The position numbers and the translations under genes are program-made. This document shows positions 37,178-45,626 of a stretch of DNA of 60,115 bases, piece by piece. The notes beneath the pieces were generated by a model that worked only from the letters and a program-made list of their open reading frames with translations, was not told the DNA's origin and searched no databases. The number at the start of each line of letters is the position of its first letter. Positions within the stretch are counted from its first letter, which is position 1. This DNA is from a virus: positions 1 through 60,115 of IMG/VR virus record IMGVR_UViG_3300009182_000067; one strand, 5' to 3'.

Positions 37178-37435
37178 TTATTCAGCCAATAATTCTTCAA
37201 TCATTTGAATTGCCATCTCACGCTTCATCTCATCACTAGTGTGATTCAATGCATCAAGAGCAATTTCTAGTGCTCCTTTATAACGCTGAAGACCAAGACC
37301 AATACTCAAGATGGCTTGTGATTCTTGCTCTCTTAATGTTAGTGGTGAGATCTGTGTTGGTGTCTTATCATATGTGCCATCGAAAGGGTTTTCTAATATG
37401 ATTGAATCAACCAGCTGTTTTGTGCTATCATTCAT
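37178..37435 (-). CDS. Small helical protein, 85 aa
   Basis: 85 residues (MNDSTKQLVDSIILENPFDG...). C-terminal half helical (ILSIGLGLQRYKGALEIALD, MKREMAIQMIEELLAE). The start overlaps the upstream gene by 8 bases. No domain recognised. Confidence 0.6.
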   Translation of the reverse strand: MNDSTKQLVDSIILENPFDGTYDKTPTQISPLTLREQESQAILSIGLGLQRYKGALEIALDALNHTSDEMKREMAIQMIEELLAE

Positions 37436-37649
37436 CTGTTTTCTCCTGTGGGGTTGCTTCTTTTTTAGATAGGATTACTTGATTGGTTTCATTTTCGCCA
37501 CGCACAATTTCCCATACGAGTGTGTCGCCTTCTGCCCAGCCAAGTACCTCAAGCATGTCTGGACTGAGTGGGATAACGAGATCTTTCGTTTCTGGATCTT
37601 CCTCAACAACAACTGTCCAGCAATTAACACTTATGCGTTCTGATATCAT
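37428..37649 (-). CDS. AbrB-like small protein, 73 aa
   Basis: 73 residues. WTVVVEEDPETKDLVIPLSP, then MLEVLGWAEGDTLVWEIV is the swapped-hairpin (AbrB/SpoVT/MazE-type) pattern of strand, PL/D turn, and GW-x-EGD. Such domains bind DNA as dimers. The C-terminus is charged. I recall the same pattern in cyanophage proteins. Overlaps the Sm-like gene upstream by ATGA. Confidence 0.65.
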   Translation of the reverse strand: MISERISVNCWTVVVEEDPETKDLVIPLSPDMLEVLGWAEGDTLVWEIVRGENETNQVILSKKEATPQEKTDE

Positions 37650-37951
37650 AACTTCAATCCTTGCATTGATGGTACGATTTGAATTCCGCTACCAAATGAT
37701 GTGTTATAGTGATTGGCCAGATCAGGAGTTGGCTCATAGTCAGCAGCAATAGCATGTGGGTAGATGCCAATTGTTTTGTCTGGAATTCCATATGCAGCAT
37801 ATGGAAGGAAATTCAGTTTGACTTTTCCACTCATTTCATCTTGGGCTGGTGCGAGTATCATTGGTGATTTGATTTCAACAACACCTGTTGGTTGTGCTGA
37901 CACATCACCAATAATTTCTTCGCCTGTCATTAATTTAATAATACGTATCAT
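37646..37951 (-). CDS. Sm-like small protein, 101 aa
   Basis: 101 residues. The start MIRIIKLMTGEEIIGDV with a following VEIKSPMIL strand and KVKLNFLPYA resembles the Sm/LSm-like fold found in many T4-like phages, possibly RNA-binding. The C-terminus has HYNTSFGSGIQI. Another Sm-like protein is at 42524-42994. Function inferred from fold-like pattern only. Confidence 0.65.
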   Translation of the reverse strand: MIRIIKLMTGEEIIGDVSAQPTGVVEIKSPMILAPAQDEMSGKVKLNFLPYAAYGIPDKTIGIYPHAIAADYEPTPDLANHYNTSFGSGIQIVPSMQGLKL

Positions 37952-38184
37952 TATGCTCCTCTCGCTGCTGCTTTCACAACAGGTTTCGTTGGTAGTTGAC
38001 TATTGTTTTTCATCACACGTTTGGTTGCTTCCTTAACAAGTTTCTTTGCTGCTTTCGGACCAACTTGTGGTGTGATTTCTTTTCTTGCTTTTTTCTTTGC
38101 TTTACGCAACTCACGTTCTTGTTTCCATCGTGTTTTGCTATCAATGTATATAGGTGCGGTAACGATCGCTGATTCATCTGTCAT
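37951..38184 (-). CDS. Small highly basic protein, 77 aa
   Basis: 77 residues with a Lys/Arg-rich middle (KQERELRKAKKKARKEI, KAAKKLVKEATKRVMKN). Probably binds nucleic acid. Overlaps the 2OG oxygenase gene upstream by ATGA and the Sm-like gene by one base. No domain recognised. Confidence 0.6.
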   Translation of the reverse strand: MTDESAIVTAPIYIDSKTRWKQERELRKAKKKARKEITPQVGPKAAKKLVKEATKRVMKNNSQLPTKPVVKAAARGA

Positions 38185-38804
38185 AATTTTAACTCCGTAA
38201 GTGAATTGTTAGAACCAAGTGTGCCTTTAACAAACACATTAAATGCCAAACTAATCCGTGTCTTAGTATTTCCTTCTGGTATAATTTCTACCATATGCTG
38301 CATCCAACTTGGGAAAATCAACAACAGCCCTGTTCTGGTTGAGAAATCCCATGTCTCTGTGTTGAAATGATTTACTTCTTTGTGTTGAATTTTAATTGTG
38401 CGATACGTATCATTGATGAACACAAGTTTATCTTTAGTATCATCAGCAGCAATATAGAACACACCAGACAGATAACTGTTACTATGATTATGTTTGTGGT
38501 GCCATTCGCCAGGACGTGTCCAGTTCATCCAACTTTGTGTGATATACAATTCTATATCGTTTTGGGCTGGTGCCATAATATTGTCACGCCACTGTAACAA
38601 TACATCTTCAATTTCTTTTTTGATATCTGCCAACTCTGGCTCATTCAAAATATAATTGTTGTGGCTCATTGAGTTGCCAACATTTCTTGTTTGTTTGCTA
38701 TTTTGTTTAGCAAGAAACTTTCTTTCCACATCAGTGAAGTCACGTTCTAATTGTGATACACAGATAGGTGTTGGAAATATTGGTTGAATGATTGGATCTC
38801 TCAT
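38181..38804 (-). CDS. 2OG-Fe(II) oxygenase
   Basis: 207 residues. WHHKHNHSNSYLSGVFYI (about 101-118) carries the proximal iron ligands and LLIFPSWMQHMVEI the distal H170; TRISLAFNV supplies R183. This matches the small 2OG oxygenase family frequent in cyanophages and pelagiphages. The start overlaps the 45-residue gene by ATGA. The substrate is unknown, and it is distinct from the TET/JBP-like enzyme at 9722. Confidence 0.8.
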   Translation of the reverse strand: MRDPIIQPIFPTPICVSQLERDFTDVERKFLAKQNSKQTRNVGNSMSHNNYILNEPELADIKKEIEDVLLQWRDNIMAPAQNDIELYITQSWMNWTRPGEWHHKHNHSNSYLSGVFYIAADDTKDKLVFINDTYRTIKIQHKEVNHFNTETWDFSTRTGLLLIFPSWMQHMVEIIPEGNTKTRISLAFNVFVKGTLGSNNSLTELKL

Positions 38805-38938
38805 TTAAAATTTTCCTTGTAATATTTGAACATCTTCACATACCATGCGAATCGTTTTGGCTCATGTTCAAAGTTTGGTAACTCACCATAATGCTCAAGC
38901 ATTTCGTTATAAAATTTCAATACTTCCTCATCTGTCAT
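38801..38938 (-). CDS. Small conserved phage protein, 45 aa
   Basis: 45 residues (MTDEEVLKFYNEMLEHYGEL..., then PNFEHEPKRFAWYVKMFKYY). ATGA overlaps with both gp46 upstream and the oxygenase gene downstream. The pattern of a short acidic helix followed by PNxEHEPxxFA is one I recall beside gp46 in marine T4-like phages. Function unknown. Confidence 0.7.
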   Translation of the reverse strand: MTDEEVLKFYNEMLEHYGELPNFEHEPKRFAWYVKMFKYYKENFK

Positions 38939-40647
38939 ACTATCACCGAGAAGTCATTTTTCTTTTCAAATTTAACAACTGATCTAAATTTATCAAACAG
39001 TTGGTCACCTTTGTGGCTGATGACAAACACATTCGTCTTATCATCAAAACTATTCATCAGCGATAAGAAATAATCGGTACCTGACACATCCAAACTACTG
39101 TCAAAGATTTCATCAAGTAACAATAGGTTTGTATTAACAGAGTTTTTCATCTTAGCAATCTGTCTCCATGTGAATAACATTGCCAAGTCAATGCGCATCT
39201 TCTCACCTTCAGAGAATGAATCATATGTGAATTCATCACGATATCTGGCTTTGATCTTTTCGTTGAATGTTTCATCCAACTCAAAATGAACATAGAAGTC
39301 CATTGATGCCAAATATTTGTTGATCAATTTATTCATCACAGGCAAATACTCACGGATGATTGTTGTTTTGATTCCTGTGTCTCTCAATAGATTTGATGCT
39401 AGTTCTTCATATTGTCTTTTCTCAATGAGTTCATTTTTTCTATTAAGATATGACAACGCTTCTTCAGCCATTGCCTTGAGTTTTGACTTCTCATCATCCA
39501 CATTACCAGTATCATTCTTTGCGTTTTCCATTTCCTCAGCCAATTCTCTGTTAAGTTTATTCAACAAAGAAACAGTTTGATTGGCTGTGGATATTTCGAT
39601 GTTCTTATCTGTTATTTGTTCTTGTATTGCATTGATGGTTTCTAGTCTGGTAGTCAACTTTCCTAGTGCCTTTGTAATCTCGTCAATATTCGCTCGATTT
39701 TGTTCAATTTCGCGATTAATTTCGTCAATAATTGAGGATTTATGCTCATGTGGGATGTCTTGTTCACACTGAGGGCATATATCATTATTGTTAAAGAAAT
39801 CGACAGTTACAGTGAGATCTGTGCTCTTGTTAGATTTCTTATTGGCAAAAACTTTCGCCTTTTCGATGTCTTCGAGAACTGACTTCCTGTCTGTGATACT
39901 CGATTTAAGATTACCAAGGTCTTGATTGAGAACATTAAGAGTTTCATTCGTGGTAATGATTTGTACTTCATTATCGCTAATCTTTTTCTGTATCGCTGAT
40001 ACAGCATCTTTTCTAGTTTCGAGCAAAATCTTAATGGTTTTCTGCTGATTGTCAACCCTCTCACGTGCCAAGTTGAGCGCAGATTCGGTACGATTGATTT
40101 CATCTTTTGTCTCCTGCATTCTTTGTTTCAACAACGTGTTCATTGTGCTGAACACACGGATATCTAAGATATCTTCGATAACCTCACGTCTTTGATGTGA
40201 TGGCAACTGCATGAATGGCACAAATGAAGCACTACCAAGTATAACTACTTGAGTAAAGGTTTTATAATTCAACTTCAGAATCTGTTGTTCAAGAACCTTT
40301 TGGTAGTCTCTTGATGCAGCATCCTGATTCATTAATTCATTGTCGCACCAGATTTCAAATTTGTTTGGTTTGATTGTACGAATAACTTTATAATCTTTAC
40401 CACCAACAGTAAATTCAACTGTGGTTTCACAGTTCTTTCCATTAATGCTGTTAATCAACTGTGGTTTATTGATGTTACGAAATGGTTTTCCAAACAATGA
40501 AAAGCACAATGCATCTAGGATTGTGCTTTTACCTTCACCATTTTTACCAACGATTAATGTACTTGATGATTTGTCAAGTAGAATTTTGTTTGCTTGGTTA
40601 CCTGTTGATAGGAAATTTTTCCATTCAACACTTTTGAATTTAATCAA
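38935..40647 (-). CDS. 46: Recombination nuclease subunit gp46 (Rad50-like SMC ATPase)
   Basis: 570 residues. Walker A GKNGEGKST at about 34-42, a central coiled coil with the zinc hook CPQC, and the ABC signature FSEGEKMRIDLAM followed by Walker B NLLLLDEIFD. Works with gp47 to process DNA ends for recombination and to degrade host DNA. ATGA overlap with gene 47. Confidence 0.96.
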   Translation of the reverse strand: MIKFKSVEWKNFLSTGNQANKILLDKSSSTLIVGKNGEGKSTILDALCFSLFGKPFRNINKPQLINSINGKNCETTVEFTVGGKDYKVIRTIKPNKFEIWCDNELMNQDAASRDYQKVLEQQILKLNYKTFTQVVILGSASFVPFMQLPSHQRREVIEDILDIRVFSTMNTLLKQRMQETKDEINRTESALNLARERVDNQQKTIKILLETRKDAVSAIQKKISDNEVQIITTNETLNVLNQDLGNLKSSITDRKSVLEDIEKAKVFANKKSNKSTDLTVTVDFFNNNDICPQCEQDIPHEHKSSIIDEINREIEQNRANIDEITKALGKLTTRLETINAIQEQITDKNIEISTANQTVSLLNKLNRELAEEMENAKNDTGNVDDEKSKLKAMAEEALSYLNRKNELIEKRQYEELASNLLRDTGIKTTIIREYLPVMNKLINKYLASMDFYVHFELDETFNEKIKARYRDEFTYDSFSEGEKMRIDLAMLFTWRQIAKMKNSVNTNLLLLDEIFDSSLDVSGTDYFLSLMNSFDDKTNVFVISHKGDQLFDKFRSVVKFEKKNDFSVIV

Positions 40648-41711
40648 ACGACCTCCGTATTAACTGCTTCAGTATATAGTTCCTTCATATACTGTTTAAT
40701 CTTTTCCTTATCCGAATCTGTTTGAATTGAATCAACATAATTCTCAAGTACAGACATGGTGTCTTCAAGATTAATGTCACCATCGATTGTTCCTTCTTCA
40801 AATTCGCTGAAGTTTTCAACAATCTTAATGTCCGCACAACCCTTATTATACAACTTCTGAGTAAATTGGTCAAATTTATAATAGTCTGTTTTGTTAACAA
40901 CAATCAATTTTACAAATTTGCCTTTGAAGTCACATTCACTTAGATCAAGTGGTTCTGTTTCCTTGTCGTCGTATTCGACTCTGAAGAACATTCTATTTGG
41001 ATTCTGTATGAATTCAAGTCCTCTTGTTGCAAGATCGAACAAGTGGAATCCTCGGGGATCGTTATAGTCCTGCCATGTGAGTTCGTACGGATTTCCCAAA
41101 TAATAGATATGATCATTAGAACTACGATGATGGTAATGCCCACTGAACACCATATCAAACCTTTTAAACAAATCTTTAGAAAGTCCTTCATGCGATTCCA
41201 TCCCTCTATGCATTGCAAAACCAGCAATTTCCAAATGTCCCATACATAAGGTTGCTGATGTGTTGTTAATTTCGTCCATACTTTGTTGATAATTATCAGC
41301 ACAAATCCATGGCAACATCAATACATCTGCTGACGTATCTTCATAGTTTAAATGAATCGTTTGTGGTGTATCAATAACAGTAATATTTTCATATTCACAT
41401 AACAATAAGTCAGGTGAGTTTACATCATTTGTGTTTTTATAGTAAGTATCATGATTGCCAGCAAGCATGTATACATTGATGTTACGAGCAGCAAGTTTAT
41501 CAAAGAACATTTCTTTTGCTCTTTGAAGTGAATAGAAGTTCACATATTTGCGTCGATCAAAAGTATCACCAAGAATAAGAACAGTGCTAATACCAGCTGC
41601 GTCGATATCAGGAAAGAAAGTATTGTCATAAAATTCCTGAAAGAAATCTAGAAATCCAATACTATCATTGCGTGCACCAAAATGTTGGTCTGTAATAATT
41701 GCTACTTTCAT
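40644..41711 (-). CDS. 47: Recombination nuclease gp47 (Mre11-like)
   Basis: 355 residues. Metallophosphatase motifs in order: ITDQHFG (about 6-12), LGDTFD (about 47-52), AGNHD (about 80-84), and the later SGHYHHRS. Partner of gp46 in the T4 46/47 complex. Start overlaps the small gene upstream by one base. Confidence 0.96.
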   Translation of the reverse strand: MKVAIITDQHFGARNDSIGFLDFFQEFYDNTFFPDIDAAGISTVLILGDTFDRRKYVNFYSLQRAKEMFFDKLAARNINVYMLAGNHDTYYKNTNDVNSPDLLLCEYENITVIDTPQTIHLNYEDTSADVLMLPWICADNYQQSMDEINNTSATLCMGHLEIAGFAMHRGMESHEGLSKDLFKRFDMVFSGHYHHRSSNDHIYYLGNPYELTWQDYNDPRGFHLFDLATRGLEFIQNPNRMFFRVEYDDKETEPLDLSECDFKGKFVKLIVVNKTDYYKFDQFTQKLYNKGCADIKIVENFSEFEEGTIDGDINLEDTMSVLENYVDSIQTDSDKEKIKQYMKELYTEAVNTEVV

Positions 41712-41908
41712 TAGCTGAAGTCCAAGTCTGCGTCAGGATATCCTTCGGGAATTTCTATTTGTCCTTGTTCGACAACTCTATCTCCCACTCTTTTTGCGAA
41801 TTCATCCGCATCTTGTTTTGATCTATAAAATTTAGATAGAATAGCACTTTCCGCAGATGATTCTTGCGGACGAAATGTTACTTTATATAAGAATTTTGTT
41901 TCACTCAT
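41711..41908 (-). CDS. Small phage protein, 65 aa
   Basis: 65 residues (MSETKFLYKVTFRPQESSAE..., ending YPDADLDFS). A strand-helix-strand pattern with SKQDADEFAKRVGDRVVEQG. It lies between gp55 and gp47, overlapping gp55 by 8 bases. Ends in an acidic hydrophobic DLDFS tail, which is somewhat clamp-peptide-like but weak. Function unknown. Confidence 0.65.
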   Translation of the reverse strand: MSETKFLYKVTFRPQESSAESAILSKFYRSKQDADEFAKRVGDRVVEQGQIEIPEGYPDADLDFS

Positions 41909-42461
41909 TACTGTCCTCTTCTAAAAATGTTTCAAGTGAATTTTTGGGTTTCTTTTTTGCTGCTTTCTTCACTGGCATATTATAATTGGCATCGTTATTG
42001 CTACGTAAATAATCCATCATCTGATTAGTATACTCACCACCTTCGTCTTGTTCTTGGAGTTCGAACATTTCGAATGGCATCTCCATAATCATTTTATTCT
42101 TGACGTATGTTTGTTTCTTTTCTTTTTGGATTTTTCGAATGAATGCATAGTAAATGATTTGAGTAAAGTAAGCGAATGGGTTACTTGACTTTGTGGGATC
42201 AAAATTGTGGATGTACTGTAAACAGTTCTCAACACCATCGAGAATCATATCTTCTCGGTATGTATAATTGATGAAGTTTGCTTTATACGATAAATGTGTG
42301 GCTATCTTTAATAGACACTCACCTATGTACTCAGGTACTCTTGGTTTATCTTCGCCAGCTGCTTCTGCTTCGATTACAGATTCTCTATACTTTTTAATTG
42401 CTACTAGAAAATCAGCATTGCTTACATAATGTGCTTTGGCTTTGGGTATTGCTTCGGTCAT
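41901..42461 (-). CDS. 55: Late-transcription sigma factor gp55
   Basis: 186 residues. YTYREDMILDGVENCLQYIHNFDPTKS, then NPFAYFTQIIYYAFIRKIQKE is the region-2-like signature of T4 gp55. It recognises TATAAATA-type late promoters and is activated by the clamp through its C-terminus. Here the end is NSLETFLEEDSNE, as expected for a clamp-binding tail. Promoter at 42489-42517. Confidence 0.93.
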   Translation of the reverse strand: MTEAIPKAKAHYVSNADFLVAIKKYRESVIEAEAAGEDKPRVPEYIGECLLKIATHLSYKANFINYTYREDMILDGVENCLQYIHNFDPTKSSNPFAYFTQIIYYAFIRKIQKEKKQTYVKNKMIMEMPFEMFELQEQDEGGEYTNQMMDYLRSNNDANYNMPVKKAAKKKPKNSLETFLEEDSNE

Positions 42462-42488
42462 GATTCACTCCACTTACTATAATTATTC

Positions 42489-42517
42489 ATTATACCTCAT
42501 AATCAATAAATTGTCAA
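42489..42517 (-). promoter_or_regulatory. Sigma70-type promoter, 17-bp spacer
   Basis: TTGACA (42512-42517), 17 bp, TATAAT (42489-42494). Drives gp55 and the genes downstream. Confidence 0.85.
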
Positions 42518-42523
42518 ATTTAT

Positions 42524-42994
42524 TTAATGTACTGTCTTATTTGGTGGTGTCCAAATGTGAGCATCAGAAACTGAAGTCTCTTCTTCAATTTCTTCCATTT
42601 TGTTTATAAGATTTTCGACACGTGTTTGTATGTCTTGTTTAAATTCATCTTGTTGATTCTCTTCTGGCGCAACCAATTCTTCTAAGTTATATGCCTTGAG
42701 CGCATCAACTTCTTCGTGTCTATTCAACATCTCAATATAATATGGAACAGCATGCTCAGACATTGGTTTGATGTATGTTAATTCGTGTTTCCAAAATGTA
42801 AAATGTTTGTCATCGCTGAATGGACAAAATATAGTTGTTGAGTGGATTTCGCGGAGAATATTTTTTGCTATCGGAACATGTTGTGTTCTGATTGAAAGTG
42901 GGAACAATACATTGATTGTATCATCTGTTTCTGATTCTACTATGCACAGGAAACTTTCTCCTGTGTTCATACGGATAACTCTAAAATCTGTCAT
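42524..42994 (-). CDS. Sm-like phage protein, 156 aa
   Basis: 156 residues. FRVIRMNTGESFLCIVESET, then TINVLFPLSIRT resembles the Sm-like fold of small T4-like phage proteins. The C-terminal half is an acidic coiled-coil-like tail (VENLINKMEEIEEETSV). ATGA overlap with UvsW. Function inferred only from pattern. Confidence 0.65.
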   Translation of the reverse strand: MTDFRVIRMNTGESFLCIVESETDDTINVLFPLSIRTQHVPIAKNILREIHSTTIFCPFSDDKHFTFWKHELTYIKPMSEHAVPYYIEMLNRHEEVDALKAYNLEELVAPEENQQDEFKQDIQTRVENLINKMEEIEEETSVSDAHIWTPPNKTVH

Positions 42995-44478
42995 AGGTCA
43001 ATCTCTACAATCTTAGCTGAAAATTGTTCTTCTGAGTACAGTTTAACTCTCTCCAAAAAATGATTTAATGTATGATTCTTCCAAGATTTATATGTTAAGT
43101 CATCAGCAATGTCATATAGATTACAATGTGTTTTGCCTTCATTAAGTCTTAGACCACGACCAATTGATTGTAGGTTACGTATCTTAGACTTACTTGGGCT
43201 TGCAAAAATAACATTCTCAATTGATGGCATGTTAATACCAGTAGAGAATGTACCATATGAAGCAAACACTAACATATTACTATTCTTAGTAGCTTTATAT
43301 CTAATTGCCTCACGTTCTGTTACTTTTACATCACCATGAACAATGTGTACTTCTAAATCTTCAGAATCTTTACACATATCATAAAGCACTATACCATGTT
43401 TGTCCACATACTGAAATAAGACAAGTGTATTTCCTTTTAGGGATTTGGCAAGATTTACTATGAAACGATTACGTTTGGAGTTGCTGACTAAAAAGTCCAT
43501 CTCTTCTTGGTATAAATTATTCTTGCGCTTCTTTCTGGTGTCCTCATCATATTTCAGCAGTAGACATTTAATATTTAGTTCAGCGACTCTTCCTGACTTC
43601 ATCAGTTCTTTTGTAGTTGTTACTTTAAACACTGGTCCAAACATACCTTCAAGCACTAGGCGATGTACTTGTTTACCATCAAGTGTTCCTGTGGTACCGA
43701 TGCGATATGGGATATTTGTCATCTTTTCCATAACAGTTCCCAATGATTTTGCTTTAAATTGATGCGCTTCGTCACCGAATACTACATTGAATTGTTCAAA
43801 CCAAGCACGTGGTTGTTTATAAATTGATTGCCATGTTGTAATCAATACATCAGACGTAATGTCTTTAGTGAAACCACTGTATAATTTCTGACAGTATCTA
43901 TCAACTGGCCACTGGTTAACATATGAGTAGTCTTCAAAATCTTTATACATTTGTTCAACAAGTGATGTTGTTGGTACGATAAGAATACATTTCTTACCAG
44001 TACCTACGTAATGTCTCATCAGCGTATAGATTATTAGGGATTTACCTGATGCGGTAGGAGAGAGCAACATAGCACGATGTTCATTCATGCATTTTTGTAT
44101 TGCGTCTAATTGATAGTCACGAATCTCGATTGATTCGCCACGTGCTGTTAGTTCTAAACTATCAGCAAACTCTTCAACATTTTCATATGTAAAATTGCCT
44201 ACTGGTAGTTTTTTGTATGTATCATTTTTAGCATCAAGGAATTGATAACCATTGCGATTAGCAAATTCTCTAACATAACTATACAATCCTGCGTATAATG
44301 TTTTACGATGGATATCATATAATCTTATCTTCCCATCCCATAAACGTGCTTTATATGCTGGCATAAACTTAGCACCTGGAACTTCGAATGTAAAAAAGTT
44401 TGCCAGTTCTTGTTCTATTCCTGCATCTGAAAACACACGGATATATACATCATCAACTTGTTCTACGTATATCTTCAT
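42991..44478 (-). CDS. uvsW: Recombination helicase UvsW
   Basis: 495 residues from the ATG at 44478, which overlaps the uvsY stop as TAATG; the frame is open to 44505. Walker A PTASGKS at about 141-147, DEAH at about 236-239, and helicase C-terminal motifs (STGINMPS, QSIGRGLRL). In T4 it branch-migrates and unwinds recombination intermediates and R-loops. Placed beside uvsY as in related phages. Confidence 0.95.
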   Translation of the reverse strand: MKIYVEQVDDVYIRVFSDAGIEQELANFFTFEVPGAKFMPAYKARLWDGKIRLYDIHRKTLYAGLYSYVREFANRNGYQFLDAKNDTYKKLPVGNFTYENVEEFADSLELTARGESIEIRDYQLDAIQKCMNEHRAMLLSPTASGKSLIIYTLMRHYVGTGKKCILIVPTTSLVEQMYKDFEDYSYVNQWPVDRYCQKLYSGFTKDITSDVLITTWQSIYKQPRAWFEQFNVVFGDEAHQFKAKSLGTVMEKMTNIPYRIGTTGTLDGKQVHRLVLEGMFGPVFKVTTTKELMKSGRVAELNIKCLLLKYDEDTRKKRKNNLYQEEMDFLVSNSKRNRFIVNLAKSLKGNTLVLFQYVDKHGIVLYDMCKDSEDLEVHIVHGDVKVTEREAIRYKATKNSNMLVFASYGTFSTGINMPSIENVIFASPSKSKIRNLQSIGRGLRLNEGKTHCNLYDIADDLTYKSWKNHTLNHFLERVKLYSEEQFSAKIVEIDL

Positions 44479-44915
44479 TACATTCCAACTAAAAATTCTT
44501 TCCATTGAATGCTATTTCTAATTTGCCAATCACGTTGTTTGATTGCATTTAGAACTGACTCAAGAAACATAACAACAGTATTCAAGTATTCAACTTTCTG
44601 TTGCATTTGAACAAGGTCGGTGTCGCCTTCTAAAAATTCTTCCATCTCATTCTTTAATGGTTTTAGTCCTTGCCATTGTAACCAACCAAGATCTTCTAAC
44701 TCTTGACGACTCAACTCACCACGATAGTAGCGAAACTTATTCTTGCGAAGAATATTATAGTCGCCTTTGAGTTTACTCAATTTTAGTTTATAAGTTACAA
44801 GATACTGAATATACTCTGCGTGAAGATTTGGTGTATATGTTGATGCTTCACCAAGATGATCATCATCAATCGAACAGTCATCTTCCCATTTCTTCATCAA
44901 TTGCTCAAGATTCAT
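44478..44915 (-). CDS. uvsY: Recombination mediator UvsY
   Basis: 145 residues, near T4 UvsY length (137). MNLEQLMKKWEDDCSIDD, then HAEYIQYLVTYKLKLSKLKGDYN and ELEDLGWLQWQ are family hallmarks. Loads UvsX onto single-stranded DNA coated by gp32. Follows gp3-like gene and overlaps uvsW. Confidence 0.93.
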   Translation of the reverse strand: MNLEQLMKKWEDDCSIDDDHLGEASTYTPNLHAEYIQYLVTYKLKLSKLKGDYNILRKNKFRYYRGELSRQELEDLGWLQWQGLKPLKNEMEEFLEGDTDLVQMQQKVEYLNTVVMFLESVLNAIKQRDWQIRNSIQWKEFLVGM

Positions 44916-44932
44916 AACAACTCCAATTTTAA

Positions 44933-45532
44933 TTATGCAAATTCGTAATACGTATACTTAAATGTAGCATTTCCAATCAAATATGTAACATCAGTATCAA
45001 CACCTGTGAATGTCAATGTGTCTAGCGATGTCGGAAATACGTTCCTGAAGTTTAATAGTATATTCTCACTGTTATTATTTGTCAAAATAAAAAGCGAAGC
45101 ATCTGAATAGTTCTTCGATAAATCATTTCGATCTGTTATGCCACTGACTGTGTCTTGTGTAACACCTGTTGGGAATGCTGATGTTGGAAAAGATTGATCA
45201 ATCTTTTGAAAGTTTACATATTGTTGATAATTTTGTGGAAATCCAAGACCATACATCCATCCTTGAATTGCTTTAAAATTTTCCATGTTTTTATCAATCA
45301 AAAACTGTACTTGTAAATCAGAAAAGGTAAGGGTGTCGCCAGGAAGTGGAATTGCTGAGAATGGTGTTCCGAACGATGGTTCACCAAGCACGATGCCTGG
45401 AAGATTTACTGTTTGGCAGTAAAATTGTAATTTTGGTAGTTTTTGAATACCGAATCGAAAACCAGTGGGCGACAGTGGATTGATGTTGTCTGGTATTTTG
45501 GTTTTCCATTCTGCTGCTACTTGGATAGTCAT
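44933..45532 (-). CDS. 3: gp3-like tail completion / tail-tube-fold protein
   Basis: 199 residues. TGFRFGIQKLPKLQFYCQTVNLPGIVLGEPSF, with a following PGDTLTFSDLQVQFLIDKNMENF and GWMYGLGFPQNY, is a tail-tube-like fold (similar to gp19). In marine T4-like phages the gene between gp23 and uvsY is annotated as gp3, the tail completion and sheath-stabilising protein. I use that name by synteny. Preceded by an exact late promoter and the gp23 terminator. Confidence 0.65.
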   Translation of the reverse strand: MTIQVAAEWKTKIPDNINPLSPTGFRFGIQKLPKLQFYCQTVNLPGIVLGEPSFGTPFSAIPLPGDTLTFSDLQVQFLIDKNMENFKAIQGWMYGLGFPQNYQQYVNFQKIDQSFPTSAFPTGVTQDTVSGITDRNDLSKNYSDASLFILTNNNSENILLNFRNVFPTSLDTLTFTGVDTDVTYLIGNATFKYTYYEFA

Positions 45533-45557
45533 TTATGTATCTCCTGAGATAATCCAC

Positions 45558-45565
45558 TATTTATA
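45558..45565 (-). promoter_or_regulatory. T4-type late promoter TATAAATA
   Basis: Exact TATAAATA 26 bases upstream of the gp3-like start and directly after the gp23 terminator. Confidence 0.75.
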
Positions 45566-45569
45566 TGTG

Positions 45570-45597
45570 AAAAAAAAGGGCACCGAAGTGCCCTTTT
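45570..45597 (-). terminator. Rho-independent terminator after gp23
   Basis: GGGCAC/GTGCCC stem with a TTCG loop and an eight-base T-run on the minus strand, the strongest terminator in the window. Keeps gp23 expression separate from the gp3-like gene. Confidence 0.9.
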
Positions 45598-45626
45598 AAG
45601 TACTGATCTTACGTCAGCTTCATCAA

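Noticed and set aside
41711-41908. Clamp-binding tail on the 65-residue protein (ends DLDFS)
   Set aside because: Lacks the second aromatic pair of LDEFF/LAEFF, and short acidic ends occur often by chance.
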